64,000 bases of DNA from Hsuehochloa calcarea. Its lineage: Eukaryota > Streptophyta > Magnoliopsida > Poales > Poaceae. Every line of letters starts with the position of its first letter. Position 1 is the first letter of the stretch. The position numbers and the translations under genes were made by a program. Under the pieces are notes generated by a model. That model was not told the origin of the DNA and ran no database searches. It was given only the letters and a program-made list of their open reading frames with translations. Below, in pieces: positions 1 through 11,439 of the stretch. Location of the stretch: positions 19,214,818 through 19,278,817 of the forward strand of contig CM070613.1 of assembly GCA_036346395.1 (NCBI GenBank). The letters are read 5' to 3'.

Positions 1-424
1 TCATCCAATGTACCTCACGCACCTCATTTACTACACGATTACTCGCTCGAGTATACATCATTTTGTTTACCCCAAACCAATGACAAACCCTGCCATAGCA
101 CAAAACATTATGACAGCGGTATCGCACCACAATTCCATATATCATTAGGTCAAAATTAATCATTTATGAACATGTGGTCATGAATCCCTTCGTAACTAAG
201 CATAGCTAAGCATATTTACGACACCCATGATGGTCTTACAATAATGTACAACTAATATAAACCTATCCTATGGTGTCCCAGGGAAATGTCATTGATAATT
301 ATTCAAGGTGGCGTAATGTCGAGTAGGTATTTAGCTACTCCCGAAAGCAGATGACACAAAATTAGCAATGTATGTTGATATAAACTAATATAATTTTGTA
401 AAAAAGGGTACAACATGATCAAAG
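1..424 (-). mobile_element. Gypsy-type LTR remnant, part 1
   Basis: Non-coding. The reverse complement of the first 60 bases resembles 17485-17540, which lies inside a plus-strand Gypsy-type LTR. This therefore looks like an internal part of a related LTR lying on the minus strand. Removing two later insertions (425-2073 and 2320-13267) joins this piece to 2074-2319 and 13273-14985, where the LTR 5' terminus is visible. The 3' end of the LTR lies beyond the left window edge. Confidence 0.5.
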
Positions 425-2073
425 TGTTGGTGATATGCCTTGGAGGCAATCATAGAGATTATTGTATCACGTCTATATTTATGAGTTATTGAACCAATTT
501 TATTCTGTTCCTTGAATAAATCATCAGTTATAAAGATTAACAAGTATGTGACTTGTTAGTGAAGCTCTTTTAACTTATGATGATGTCGTTCTAAATGGAT
601 CCCTGGTCGAAAGTCACTGGTCGGAATAATAGTGACGACCAGTACATGTATTGATTGATGACCATATTTATCTGGTCATGGATATAGGGATATCGAATCA
701 ATAATATGAATACATGTTAGAGAACATGGTGTTAGATTAACCCACCTTGAGACACTGCTGAGATTGTTATGATTTCATATGTCATCAATTGGTCTCAAGC
801 AATGATGATGTATAATCCTTAGACCTGAGATCAGTATGGTTTTCTACATGTGTAAGAGTACACTTTGGGGTTACCAAAGGCTACTCCGTAACCGGGTAGT
901 CATAAAGGTAGCTTTCGAGTATGCTATGAAACATATGAAGGAATGTGACTGGTCGGATATGAGATTTGCCCCTCCTAACATAACAGGAGAGATGTCTTTG
1001 GGCCCCTCGATGTGGTCGGATAAAGAACGTGCATGGCCATGCCACTGGTGATCGAAGAGTTCAACCATATGAAGTTATCTATCACTCTATCGAGAAAGTA
1101 GTGAACATTCGATAGATGATATAACATCTCACCTAGAGTTCAACCAGATATCATGAGGTAAAGGGAGAATACACGAGCTGGTCGTTCAGTTCGATCAGAT
1201 ACGGACTATCTTATGGAGATACGAGTTAGTCATAGGCTGGTCGAACATGATCACTAAGTGGTCGAAATCTGGTCGTAAGGAGTTACGAGCTGGTCGATAC
1301 CAAATATGAGCTGGTCGTAGGCTGGTCGAAAACTATCATAAGGAGTTGCGAACTGGTCGAGACCAAATAGGATCTAGTCATAGATCATATTGCATTAAGG
1401 TTCATCCAATATAATTTATGTGTATTCGGGAATCATTATGTTCTGCTAGGTACCACTAACGACTCGTGGTCAGAAAAGGTTTCCTAGTCACAACTGAATT
1501 ACGCATGAACCTACAGGGTCACACACTTAATGGGTTGGAACAAACCAGTACAAATATGATTCGTTAAATGTGTTCGGATAGGATCCGTCACGGGCACTAT
1601 TTAAGGAGATGCTTGAGGCTATTGGGAGGATAGACTAAACATAGGAGACACACGACAAGAGTGGACGTGAGTTGCTCCAAACCCTAGCTGCCATCTTCTT
1701 GAGAGAGCCTTCCCGTGCGGCTTAGTGTTAGCACATCAGTGTACGATGTTCCTGTCTTGGACGTGTGGATACCGTAGAGGCGCTACTGGGTTGCTATTGC
1801 GCTTGAGGACGATACACGACTGTGCAACGAAAGCGATCGGTTGTTGTACGAGGACGATTGACTACGACCTCTGCATCAACGTACTGAACGTAGGATGATC
1901 GACTACGACCTCTTCATCGACGTGCTCTTCGTTGGACCAGGCTGCTCCAACTCTTGTTCTGCTGCACTGCGCGTCTAGTGCTAACGATTTATGATCTCTT
2001 ACCTGCCTGGCATCCTAGTTTACGTGGTAGATTTTTGAATTGTAAGCTAGCGTAGCCTACCCGTATCCCAACA
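425..2073 (+). mobile_element. Solo LTR of a Copia retrotransposon
   Basis: A 1649-bp LTR beginning TGTTGG and ending CCCAACA, so the termini are inverted repeats. It is flanked by the perfect 5-bp target duplication CAAAG (420-424 and 2074-2078). There is no internal domain, which is the usual product of recombination between the two LTRs of one element. The start (TGTTGG, then a tract ending in GAGGCAATCAT) resembles grass Angela/BARE-type Copia LTRs by recollection. A partial relative lies at 28807-29081. The body holds about a dozen copies of a TGGTCG motif, densest at 1160-1380, where a block of about 75 bp is roughly duplicated. Confidence 0.9.
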
Positions 2074-2319
2074 CAAAGGTCTACAACTTACCTTCGTTGA
2101 AGCTAGGTTTGAGTTGCTTCGGCAGACGGTTCCAGGAAAGCTTCGAAAACGTTGGAATCTATACGCACAAAACGAGACAAATACATACAATAAATCCAAA
2201 AATTATAAAATTAGCACTATTAGAGAGATTATGAATTTAGAAGAATTCAAGAACAAGAATCGACGGAATCGGTGTTTGTATGAAGGAGAACGAACATATG
2301 GATGTTTGAATATCACATG
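2074..2319 (-). mobile_element. Gypsy-type LTR remnant, part 2
   Basis: Sequence between the CAAAG duplication of the solo Copia LTR and the ACATG duplication of the SIRE-like element. It is non-coding and is read here as the middle piece of the minus-strand Gypsy LTR whose other pieces are 1-424 and 13273-14985. That assignment rests on the nesting logic, not on a recognised motif in this short piece. Confidence 0.4.
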
Positions 2320-4141
2320 TGTGGATATCGTGAGGATATGTACACGATCTCAGGATGATGAGTCAATTGGCAATGACATTGTTGGTTTGCAAAATCTCGC
2401 GTTTTGGTTTGCTTCAAATTTCGTCGGACCACAGTGCGTCGATCGGGTCGTGTCGAGCGGTCGATCACTTGTGGAGGTCCGACCGGCCATGGTGGCCGGT
2501 CCGACCGGTTTTTCAAAAAGTGGTTTTTGGAGCTGATCCAAAAATAGGTTGTGTAGGCAAGTGAGGGGAGTCTCCTGGGTGTGGTCCCATCATTTTTGGA
2601 GCTCCCAGTCAAAAGTTCTATTGAGTTGAAAATTCCAGAAGGTTTCGGATTTTCACGCTGGAATTTTGGCTAAGTCTTTTTGACCGGTCTGACCGCCGTT
2701 GTGGGAGCGGTCCGACCGGCCTGAAATCGGTCGGACCGGCCTTGTGGGGCGGTCAGACCGGCAATGACTTGGAGGTTAGCCAAGTTTGCATTGCGGAGCT
2801 AACGTGGGTCAAGTTGTGAAGAACTTGTTCCCGGAAACGGTTTGTTTGTCTATTGTCGCGGTGGCTTGCGTGTCAACGACGCCAGCGGTGAGTGGATCGA
2901 CTACGCTTGGAAAGCTGAGGTCCAGAACGATCATGGATACCGGGTGAGGTCGTGTGACACAAGCATGGTGCAGAATGGGCAAGATGGATCGGACGGGTAG
3001 TTCGGTACAGCTGGTTGGATCAGGTGGTGCGGATATCGGTGCGAGTCTCTGGGAGGTTCCGATGGGATTCGGACAAGAGAGGCTTGGCGACGTGATGAGA
3101 ACCGCTGATCAACCTACATGTGGTGAAGCAGGCGATTGCTTCAATAGTTATGTGTGTGGGTCCCATGTGTAAGCGGTCCCAAAAGTGAAACCCTAGCTCT
3201 CTAGTATAAATAGAAAGGGGGAGATGGAAAACCCCCTCAAGCACTCATTTGGCATTCTTTCTCATTTTCTAGGGTTTGGAGGAGAGGAGAGGAGAAGCTA
3301 GGGTTTGGAGTGTGCTCCTTGTGTGAGCTCTTGCCCTCCTTGTTGGAGAGGCTTTGTAAGCATCTAGTTTGATCAAACAATCTTGTGATGCTTAATTGAA
3401 AGATCATTTGCTCTCTTTGTGTTCTTCTCCCTTTTTGGATGATTTTGGTGCTTCCTTGATTCAAAGGTTTATGCTTGGTCCCTTGGACTATTTTATCTTG
3501 CTTTGATGTGTGGGGATACTCCTAGAGTCATCTAGATCATCAACCCCCACGAGCAAGTCTTGAATCAAGATCTTCATAATTCTAGGGTTTGTACACTTCT
3601 TTGTTAAATCCTTGAGAGGTCGATTCTGCAAGTGGATCCAAGGATCGCCGCTAGAAATAGGTCTCTAATATCATTAGGAGGTGTGCTCGAAATTTGGTCA
3701 AGATTCATTGGTTGAATCAAAAGTTGGATCAAATTTCGCTTTTGGATTTGGGTTGAGTTTTTCGATTCGATCGAACCGGTCGATCGGTGTTGCAACGGCG
3801 GTCCGACCGCCTGCGTGTTCGAGGCCATTGATCTGCCGGGTCGAACTTGCCGACCGGTTCGACCGCCAGATTAGTTGCCGGTCGATCATTGGTTGACCGA
3901 CGGCCGATCGCCGCGTGTAGCCGGTCGGACCGCTGTGCTCAGAATCGCCTTTTGAGATTAAGTCTCCACGTTTGTGTCGTGTGGTCATCGGGTTATCGAA
4001 TTGACACAAGGCTTCCATCGTGCGCTTCATCGATCTTCTTAGCTTTCATAGCTAAAGAAGTAAAGTTCGTGTTGAATTTGATTTAGGCGAGAAAGTTGAG
4101 AAAGTGCCTATTCACCCCCTAGTCGCCTTTACGGTCCTACA
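2320..4141 (+). repeat. 5' LTR of the SIRE-like element
   Basis: Starts TGTGGATATCG and ends GGTCCTACA. It matches the 3' LTR along its length. The stretch 3181-3600 shows only about six differences from its partner. The stretches rich in GGTCGGACCG-like palindromes (about 2420-2770 and 3770-3950) differ far more and carry indels. A TATA-like tract (TATAAATAG) lies at about 3204. Confidence 0.92.
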
Positions 4142-4143
4142 AG

Positions 4144-4157
4144 TGGTATCGAGAGCC
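4144..4157 (+). other. Primer-binding site, initiator Met tRNA type
   Basis: The tract TGGTATCGAGAGCC lies two bases after the 5' LTR. It differs slightly from the usual plant Copia site TGGTATCAGAGC, which pairs with the 3' end of initiator Met tRNA. Its position directly after the LTR supports the element boundaries and the plus orientation. Confidence 0.8.
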
Positions 4158-4196
4158 GTTAGCTCTTCTCATAGATCTTAACCGGTCTTTGGAGCC

Positions 4197-5399
4197 ATGG
4201 CGATCGACAAGTACTCAACCAAGCTACACATTTTTAGGAGTTGACTTTGCATCTACCGAAGGCTCGTATGCAAGCATATATCGAGGCTCAAGGGCACGCT
4301 ATTTGGCTTAAGGTGAAAACCCTTATGTCGTGCCACCGATGACGATATGATCACTCGGATGTGGAGGCCAACAAAGAAGGCTCGAATTACTTGATCCAAG
4401 GCCTTAGTCGATCCGAGTTTGAGCGTGTTGCTCACTGCGGTCGCTCATGAGATCCGCGACACTTTGTGACTATCACGAAGGGTCCATCGCGATCAAGGAA
4501 GTGAGACGAACCAGCTCAAAAGGTTTACTCTCGGATCGAGCAAAGGCCCGGTGAGTCTTTGGATGAGCCGGGAAGATTCTCTAAGATTCTTCATGATCTC
4601 CGCGCCGTTGACTTGGTATTTTCGAGTCGAAAATGCACGCCACTTTGGGTGCTCTTGATGTGAAGGTCCAGGGAATGAAGATCACTTCCATCAATGACAA
4701 CATCACATGAGTGAGCTTACCATGGATAAGCTTTACTCGAGGTTGAAGACGCATGAGATTGATTTTATCTCGCGTCTCCCAAGACAGTCGATGGCATTAG
4801 TGGTCGACAAATCCAAGGGTTGTTCTTCCGAGTCTCTTGATTGTAGCTCATCCGTTTTTCATTATCCGCTTTACATTCTTTAAGCGATGAGCAACTTGAG
4901 AAACTGCCCGAGGATGACTTAGCCCTCCTATCTACTAAATTCACAAGAGCGTATAACAAGGTGAGGAATAGGAGGAGGAGTGGACCTATCACGTGCTTTG
5001 AATGTGGTGAGCCAAACCACATTCGCTCCAGGTGCCCCAAGCTAAAGGGCAAAGAGGAGAAGGAGACAAGAAGACATCCCTAGGAGAGGGATGCAAAACC
5101 CAAGAAGACAAACTATCGCAGTTTGTCACCGGGTCCTTGCCGCCTAGAGAATGTAAATATGAGCGATGTGGACTCGGAACGGAGGACGACGAGAGTGACT
5201 CGTGGCAAGAAGAAGGCTCATGACTTCACAGGCATGTGTTTCATGGCCAAGAACAGCCACGACAGCGACTCCTCCAACGACGAGGATCCTTTTAGTGATC
5301 CTGATGAGGTATGCCCTTCAATTGCTGATATGAAAAGGGCTTTGGTGCTTGTCAATGTAAATTGCATAAGCAAGTAAAATTGATTAAGAAGGTGACATT
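4197..5399 (+). pseudogene. SIRE-like gag, N-terminal part (decayed)
   Basis: Starts at an ATG just downstream of the primer site. Frame is lost several times, but a gag-type region is recognisable. It ends in a CCHC zinc knuckle at 4994-5038 (CFECGEPNHIRSRC), a nucleic-acid-binding motif of retrotransposon capsid proteins. An acidic stretch with repeated Ser/Asp follows at 5200-5310. This product would normally package element RNA in cytoplasmic particles. Decay is clear because no single frame covers the region. Confidence 0.75.
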
Positions 5400-6875
5400 A
5401 TGATTGATAATTTGAACCTAGAAGTTGTTAGGCTTAAATCTATTAATCCGATGATATTTGTGATTCTGCGCACTAGCTTGCTTAAAGATTTGACAAGCTT
5501 GAAATCTGCTCATTCTTCTGTTACTAATCAACTAAAAGATGCTCTCGATGAACTAGAATCTCTCAAGTCTAGTTCTGCTTGCTTAGATGCCATTTCACTT
5601 GATGTGACTGCCATGGAAGCTATCCCTTTAACTTGCTCAAATTGTGCCTTGCTAGAATTAAAACTGGATAGCTCTTTAAAAGAATTGCAAAAATTTGATG
5701 CTAGTCACACATGCTCTCATTGTAAGAATAATAGGATTAAGATGCAAGAGATGACAGAAATGCTAGTTTACTCTAGAGTTGCATCTTGTGAAAATTGTCC
5801 CAAGCTTACAATTGAGATTGAAGCCCTAAACAAGACTCTTGAAGAAAATGCTAAAATTGAAAGATCTATGTCTTTTACTGCTTCCAAGAAAGTCATTGAT
5901 TCTAACACTTGTGTTTTGAATGCTGAAGTTGAAACCATGATTGGTCAGATTCAAGAGGCATTTAGAGTCAAATTTAAGGAGCAGTTGAATAGGATTAAGG
6001 AATCCTATTGTGTGTCTTGTGAGCCCTTCAAAGTGGAAGTGGCCCTTCTTAAGAGTAAGCGCAATGAGGTAATCAAGTCTAGCAAGTGCACTAGATGTGA
6101 GGGTTTAATGAAAGAGAATGATTACCTCAAGGTGACTCTTGAGAAGTTTTCAAGTGGGAAAAAGAAACTCAACATGATTCTTGATCAATCCAAAGTGAGC
6201 GTGAAAAATAGTGGTCTAGGTTTCAATCCCCTAGAGCATTCCAAGAAAAACCCACCTAGGATTGCTAGAGTTGTGAAGAATGGTCTGTTTGAGCTAGAAC
6301 CTCCTAAGCCATCCGGGGTTGTTTTCAAATTCGCTGGTTTTGCTCAAACTCTTTCTGGCAAGAAAGGTGCTTTCACTCATTCTATACAGACCTCTCAAAA
6401 GGTCCAGTACCATTGCACCTTCTGCAAGAAAGAAGGCCATACTGTTGAGTTCTGCTTCCGGAGAGCAAAACTTGAGAGAAAAGAGAGGATGAGCGTCCTG
6501 AAATCCATTAGAGGAGTCCCTTCTCCAGCTGTAGTCTCTAGAGCTAGGCAGCCTGTTTATCGCAACACATATAGGCCTAGTCTTGTAGAGAACTTTGTAG
6601 ACTCTTTTGGTGGGTCTAGGCAGCATGTTGGATTAGGACATCGTGAGGAGAGACACCGGGTAGCACCTAGACAGGGGGAGTATCGATCTTTTGGTAGATC
6701 GTTTCGGAGAGGTCTAGGTGGTTCTCATGTGCATCCTTATGATTTTATTCCTGATCATGTTTCTGCTATTCCTACTGCTGCTCCCAGACATCGTGCTTCT
6801 CAGTACTGGATTCCCAAATCATTTATCACTAACCCCAGTACTGAGGCACGGGTGTTTTCTGATTGTGCTTTTTAG
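5400..6875 (+). CDS. SIRE-like gag/gag-pol open segment with coiled coil and zinc motifs
   Basis: The longest open frame in the element (491 codons). The N-terminal two thirds is helical and rich in Lys, Glu and Leu. It carries spaced CxxC pairs (for example CSNC, CSHC, CENC, CTRC) like those in SIRE-lineage gag proteins. Around residue 335 is a CCHC-like knuckle (CTFCKKEGHTVEFC) followed by a basic, Arg-rich tail. The frame ends just before the protease motif, which lies in another frame. The true start is probably upstream in the decayed gag, so the ATG at 5400 is only the first in this frame. Confidence 0.75.
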   Translation: MIDNLNLEVVRLKSINPMIFVILRTSLLKDLTSLKSAHSSVTNQLKDALDELESLKSSSACLDAISLDVTAMEAIPLTCSNCALLELKLDSSLKELQKFDASHTCSHCKNNRIKMQEMTEMLVYSRVASCENCPKLTIEIEALNKTLEENAKIERSMSFTASKKVIDSNTCVLNAEVETMIGQIQEAFRVKFKEQLNRIKESYCVSCEPFKVEVALLKSKRNEVIKSSKCTRCEGLMKENDYLKVTLEKFSSGKKKLNMILDQSKVSVKNSGLGFNPLEHSKKNPPRIARVVKNGLFELEPPKPSGVVFKFAGFAQTLSGKKGAFTHSIQTSQKVQYHCTFCKKEGHTVEFCFRRAKLERKERMSVLKSIRGVPSPAVVSRARQPVYRNTYRPSLVENFVDSFGGSRQHVGLGHREERHRVAPRQGEYRSFGRSFRRGLGGSHVHPYDFIPDHVSAIPTAAPRHRASQYWIPKSFITNPSTEARVFSDCAF

Positions 6876-8412
6876 ATCCGTCGTGCGAGGAAGGAGGACA
6901 TATGGCTTGTGGACTCCGGGTGTTCTCGACATATGACCGGAGATTCTAGATGGTTCTCCTCCCTCACACGTGCATCCGGCAACGAATTGATTACCTTTGG
7001 GGATGCTTCTACCGGGACCGCGACTGCAAAGGGCACTGTGCGCGTCAACGACAAGTTCATGCTTAAAGACGTCGCTTTGGTAAGTAAGTCGAGGTATAAT
7101 CTTCTATCTGCTTCTCACCGCTTGATGAGGGTCTAGAAGTGAGGTTTAAAAGTGGAGAGTGTGGTGTTCTAGATTCCTCGGGTGAGCTTGTTTTTAAGAT
7201 CTCCAGATTTGAGAAGATCTTTTGTGCTAATTTCAGTAGCTCTTCTGTTTCCAGTCCTAGGTGTCTTGTAGCCTCTGATTCTCATGACCTTGTTTTGTGG
7301 CATCGTAGACTTGGGCATATAGGTTTTGATCATTTGTCTAGAGTCGGTTGCAAGGACTTGATTAGAGGTTTGCCTAGGTCAAGGTCATTAGAGATCTTGT
7401 GTGCTCACCTCAGAGACATGGTAAGATGGTGTCTGCTTCCCACCCACCTCTTATTTTGGTAATGACTGATGGACTGTGACAGACTTCTTCACTTAGATAC
7501 TGATTGGTCCTTCTAGAGTTCAATTTGGTGGGAAATGGTTTGTCTTTGGTGGTTGTGGATGATTACTCCAGGTATTCATGGGTTTACTTTCTTGCATCTA
7601 AGGACGAAGCATTTGGATTCTTTAGAGATTTGGTCCTTAGAATTGCTGTTGATATACCTAGAGCTTTGAGAGCCATTAGGAGTGACAATGGGACAGAATT
7701 CAAGAATTCTTCTTTTCTACCTTCCGACCGATAGGGAATTGAGCATCGCTTTCTTCTCCTAGAGTTCCCAAACAGAATGGTGTGGTAGAAAGGAAGAACA
7801 GAACCCTTGTAGAGATGGCTCGGACCAAGCTAGATGAGCATTCTACTCCTAGGAGATTTTAATGAGGCGATCTCATCGCTTGTTATATCTCCAACAGATT
7901 TTCTTGAGATCGTGGTTGGGAAGACCTCTTATGAACTTAGATTTGGTCATTCTCCCAAAGTCTCTCATTTCAAGATTTTTGGTTGCAAGTGCTTCATTCT
8001 TAAACATGGCAACCTTGATAAATTTGAGTCTAGATGCTTTGATGGCATATTTCTTGGATATCCTGCTCATTCTCGTGGCTATCGTGTTTTTAATGTTGAT
8101 ACTAACAAAATTGTTGAGACTTGCGAAGTGACTTTTGATGAGGCTAGTCCTGGTACTAGACCTGATGCTTCAGGTACACAGGTTCCTGAGATTCAAGGAA
8201 GCATCTTCGTCGATTATGACTCTGAGGATGAAGAACCAAACCATCCTCCAGCTACCTCTGAAAGGGGTGGAGAACCTGCTACTACTACTTCAATGTCAGC
8301 TGAGCAGCCTCCTCCTATCCCCACTGACGATCTGAGTGGCTCTGTTCCTACCTCCACAACTCATGGGGTAGAGGCCACTTCTGCACCAGGAGCACCTCTT
8401 CGCATTCAGTGA
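6876..8412 (+). pseudogene. SIRE-like protease and integrase region (frameshifted)
   Basis: Spread over several frames. The protease motif VDSGCSRHMTG lies near 6905-6945. The pre-integrase zinc-binding segment begins at about 7300 (LWHRRLGHIGFDHL). The integrase core at 7500-7850 contains VVDDYSRYSWVYF, IRSDNGTEF and KQNGVVERKNRT, which hold the Asp, Asp and Glu positions of the DDE catalytic triad. A conserved C-terminal segment (SYELRFGHSP, FGCKCFIL, FLGYPAHSRGYRVFN) runs to about 8130. Stops near 7134, 7460 and 7732 separate the pieces. An acidic, proline-rich linker leads to reverse transcriptase. Confidence 0.85.
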
Positions 8413-8430
8413 CAACATCCACCTGAGCAG

Positions 8431-10049
8431 ATGATTGGGGATCTTCAAGAGCGAGTCACTCGCTCCAGGTTTATTTCTCCTGATTCTCATGCACATTCTG
8501 CTTTTGTCGCTTCTTTTGAACCCCGAGATATCACCCATGCTTTATCTGATGCCTCTTGGGTCAATGCCATGCATGAAGAACTTGAGAATTTTGAAAGAAA
8601 CAAAGTCTGGACTTTAGTTGAGCGACCTTCTGATTCTCATGTTATTGGAACAAAATGGGTTTTTAAAAATAAGCAAAGTGAGGATGGATTGGTTGTTCGC
8701 AATAAGGCTAGACTTGTAGCTCAAGGTTTTTCCCAGGTAGAGGGCTTAGACTTTGAAGATACCTTTGCTCCAGTAGCTAGATTGGAGGCCATTCGCATTC
8801 TTTTAGCATTTGCAACATCCAAGGGTTTCAAGCTTTTTCAAATGGATGTTAAAAGTGCTTTCTTGAATGGCTTCATAGAAGAAGAGGTCTTTGTCAAGCA
8901 ACCTCCTGGTTTTGAAAATCAAAAAAATCCCAAACCATGTTTTTAAACTCTCTAAAGCCCTGTATGGATTGAAACAAGCTCCTAGAGCTTGGTATGACAG
9001 GCTTAAGAGTTTCTTGCTTGAAAATGATTTCAAAATGGGAATGGTTGATAAAACCTTGTTTACTCTCAGGCATGGTAGTGATTTCTTGCTGGTTCAGATT
9101 TATGTGGATGATATTATTTTCGGTGGTTCTTCTCATGCTTTGGTGTCCAGATTTTCAGATTCGATGAGCAGTGAGTTTGAGATGAGCATGATGGGAGAGC
9201 TGACATTCTTCCTTGGTCTACAAATCAAGCAAGCGAAAGAAGGCACCTTCGCTTCACCGAGTAAGTATACAAAGGACCTTCTTCTACGCTTCAATATGGG
9301 AAGCGGTAGGCCAATGTCTACTCCCATTGCTACTACCACCGTCTTTGGACCACGATGAGGATGGAGAGTCCGTGGACCGAAGAAGTACCGCAGATATGAT
9401 TGGCTCCTCCTCTATCTTACAAATCGAGGCCGACATACAATTCGCCGTATGTCCGTGCGCTCGCTTCGAGCTTCCTCGTGCTTCTCATCGTCAAGCAGTA
9501 CGTCGCATCTTCAGGTACCTTCAAGATACGCTTGACTTTGGACTCTGGTATTCTTCTTCTTCTGCTCTCTCAATTCGAGCATTTTCTGATGCTGACTTTG
9601 CGGGGTGTAGAGTGGATAGGAAGAGTACTTCTGGCACATGTCATTTCTTGGGCACATCTCTTGTTTCTTGGTCTTCTAGAAAACAGTCTTCTGTTGCACA
9701 GTCCACAGCTGAGGCCGAGTATGTAGCTGCCGCCAGTGGCTGCTCTCAGGTTCTCTGGATTTTATCCACGCTGCGAGACTACGGGTTATCTTTGAGAAGT
9801 GTTCCTCTTTTCTGTGACAACACTTCTGCAATTAATATTGCCAAAAACCCAGTGCAACATTCCAGGACTAAACATATTGATATTCGATTTCATTTTCTTA
9901 GAGACCATGTTGAGAAAGGTGATGTTGTGCTTCACTTTGTAGAGTCTGAGCAACAGCTTGCAGATATTTTCACTAAAGCTCTTGATTCTTCTCGTTTTGC
10001 TGCTTTGCGGGGAGAGTTAGGAGTTATTAGTCCTATTGGGCTGTTTTGA
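8431..10049 (+). pseudogene. SIRE-like reverse transcriptase and RNase H (frameshifted)
   Basis: Reverse transcriptase runs from about 8540 to 9350 in two overlapping frames. Motifs include GTKWVFKNK, KARLVAQGFSQ, FQMDVKSAFLNG, LYGLKQAPRAWYDR and the catalytic IYVDDIIFG. RNase H follows at about 9560-10049, with AFSDADFAGC, STAEAEYVAAASG, LFCDNTSAINIAKNP and HIDIRFHFLRD. A frame change near 8940 and another near 9350 break the frame. The stop at 10047-10049 is followed at once by a GAGGGGGAAG purine tract. Confidence 0.88.
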
Positions 10050-11428
10050 GGGGGAAGTTGTTCTTTTGCATTCATTGTATCATAATGCATGTTTTAATTC
10101 TTTTGTCTTGCATTGTATAATAAAATTAGTGGAGCTTTGATCATTATCCTTGTATGACTTGATTTCATATTCTATACCTTGTCATATCAAGTGTTAGTCT
10201 GTTAGACTTCTTTTATGACTCTTCTTGTTCAGCTTAGCTTTTGCCTTGCTAGCTTTGTATCTGTGAGAAATTCGAATCAAATCAAGTCTTGTTGGATCTT
10301 GTGACTAGTTTTGCTCTAGTGATCCTCTTATGATTCTTGCCATGTCAATTAGGTTGAATTGAGCCTTGAACTTATTTTGAGATGAAAAATGAGCTTTTTA
10401 TCTTCTTAAGTCAAGCAAATGAAAAATGAGATTTTCTGTGCGAAAAAACTGATCTCACCAATCCTTTCTCATGAGACGGCTTGCCATTGCACTAGGCATG
10501 AACTCAGGGGGAGTTTTGGATGACCTAGATCATTCTTTTAAGCTTATCGCTTGAGATGGTCGCGGCAAGGCTTGAGATCTAGCACAGTAAAAAAAATACT
10601 TTTAGGAAAATGCTCAAAAAGGCTAAGTGCTTGAGTTTTGCTTCAAAAATGTACTCTTAATACTCAAAATGCCTCAGTTCTTGTTTTGAGTCTCTTTTCA
10701 CTTATAGACATGGCTTGACTCATTTGTGGTTGCTGTTAGTAAAACTATGATATTGAGCAACCTTTCATAATTTTAATTCTGTCAATCTCAAATAACTGTT
10801 ATCTTGGTTTTAGCTTTGCAGTACATGATTTGCCATGATTGAATATAGCATCTACTCTTTTTATGACTTGGTATAATACTTGTACTGTCTTCATGTATAA
10901 TGGTTATGGCTCCTTTTTACTAAAGTTCAAAAATAAAGTCATTCATGCATGCTCTTTCTTTTCCCATGCATCTTGATGAATTCATTGTCAAAGGGGGAGA
11001 AAGATTGTGAAGAAAATGCTTTTGGAGCTTTTGGTTTCATACTTAAGGTTTAATATAAAAGAACTTCATAAAATAAAAAATTGAACCTTTTGAAAATTTG
11101 TGATCATAGTGAGTTAAGTCTTTTGGTTCTATTGCCCTTTCCTGATTTCATTTGCAAATTGAAGAAGACTCACAATGATCAAAGGTCAAATAGAAAATTG
11201 TCTTTCATTTGGACCTAAGTGAGATTTTTGGCTACTTTCTGGTAATTGAATCCTTTGGTGCTTTCATTGCCTTATCTCACTTGCTTATACTATTCTGAAG
11301 CCAGCTTTGTCGGTTTCTAGGCTTTTTCTTGCTTATGGACCAAGTTGTGCCTTTATGCGAAAACGGCGAAGTTTTTACTTTTCATTTCGAAAAACCACAT
11401 TTTCTTGAAAATTGCCAATGTGTTCATC
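10050..11428 (+). other. Region between pol and 3' LTR with repeated polypurine tracts
   Basis: In SIRE-lineage elements this interval can encode an envelope-like protein. Here no long open frame is visible, so any such gene is lost or absent. Four purine-rich tracts of similar form occur at about 10048, 10504, 10990 and 11429. Only the last abuts the LTR. The part after about 11020 is clearly repeated in the truncated relative at 38538-38954. Confidence 0.6.
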
Positions 11429-11439
11429 AAGGGGGAGAT
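11429..11439 (+). other. Polypurine tract of the SIRE-like element
   Basis: AAGGGGGAGAT lies immediately before the 3' LTR. Its position fits the plus-strand priming site used during reverse transcription. Confidence 0.85.

Noticed and set aside
4144..4157. tRNA gene from the Met-tRNA-like sequence
   Set aside because: Only the short primer-binding complement is present; no cloverleaf or A/B boxes. The same applies at 32237 and 27123.
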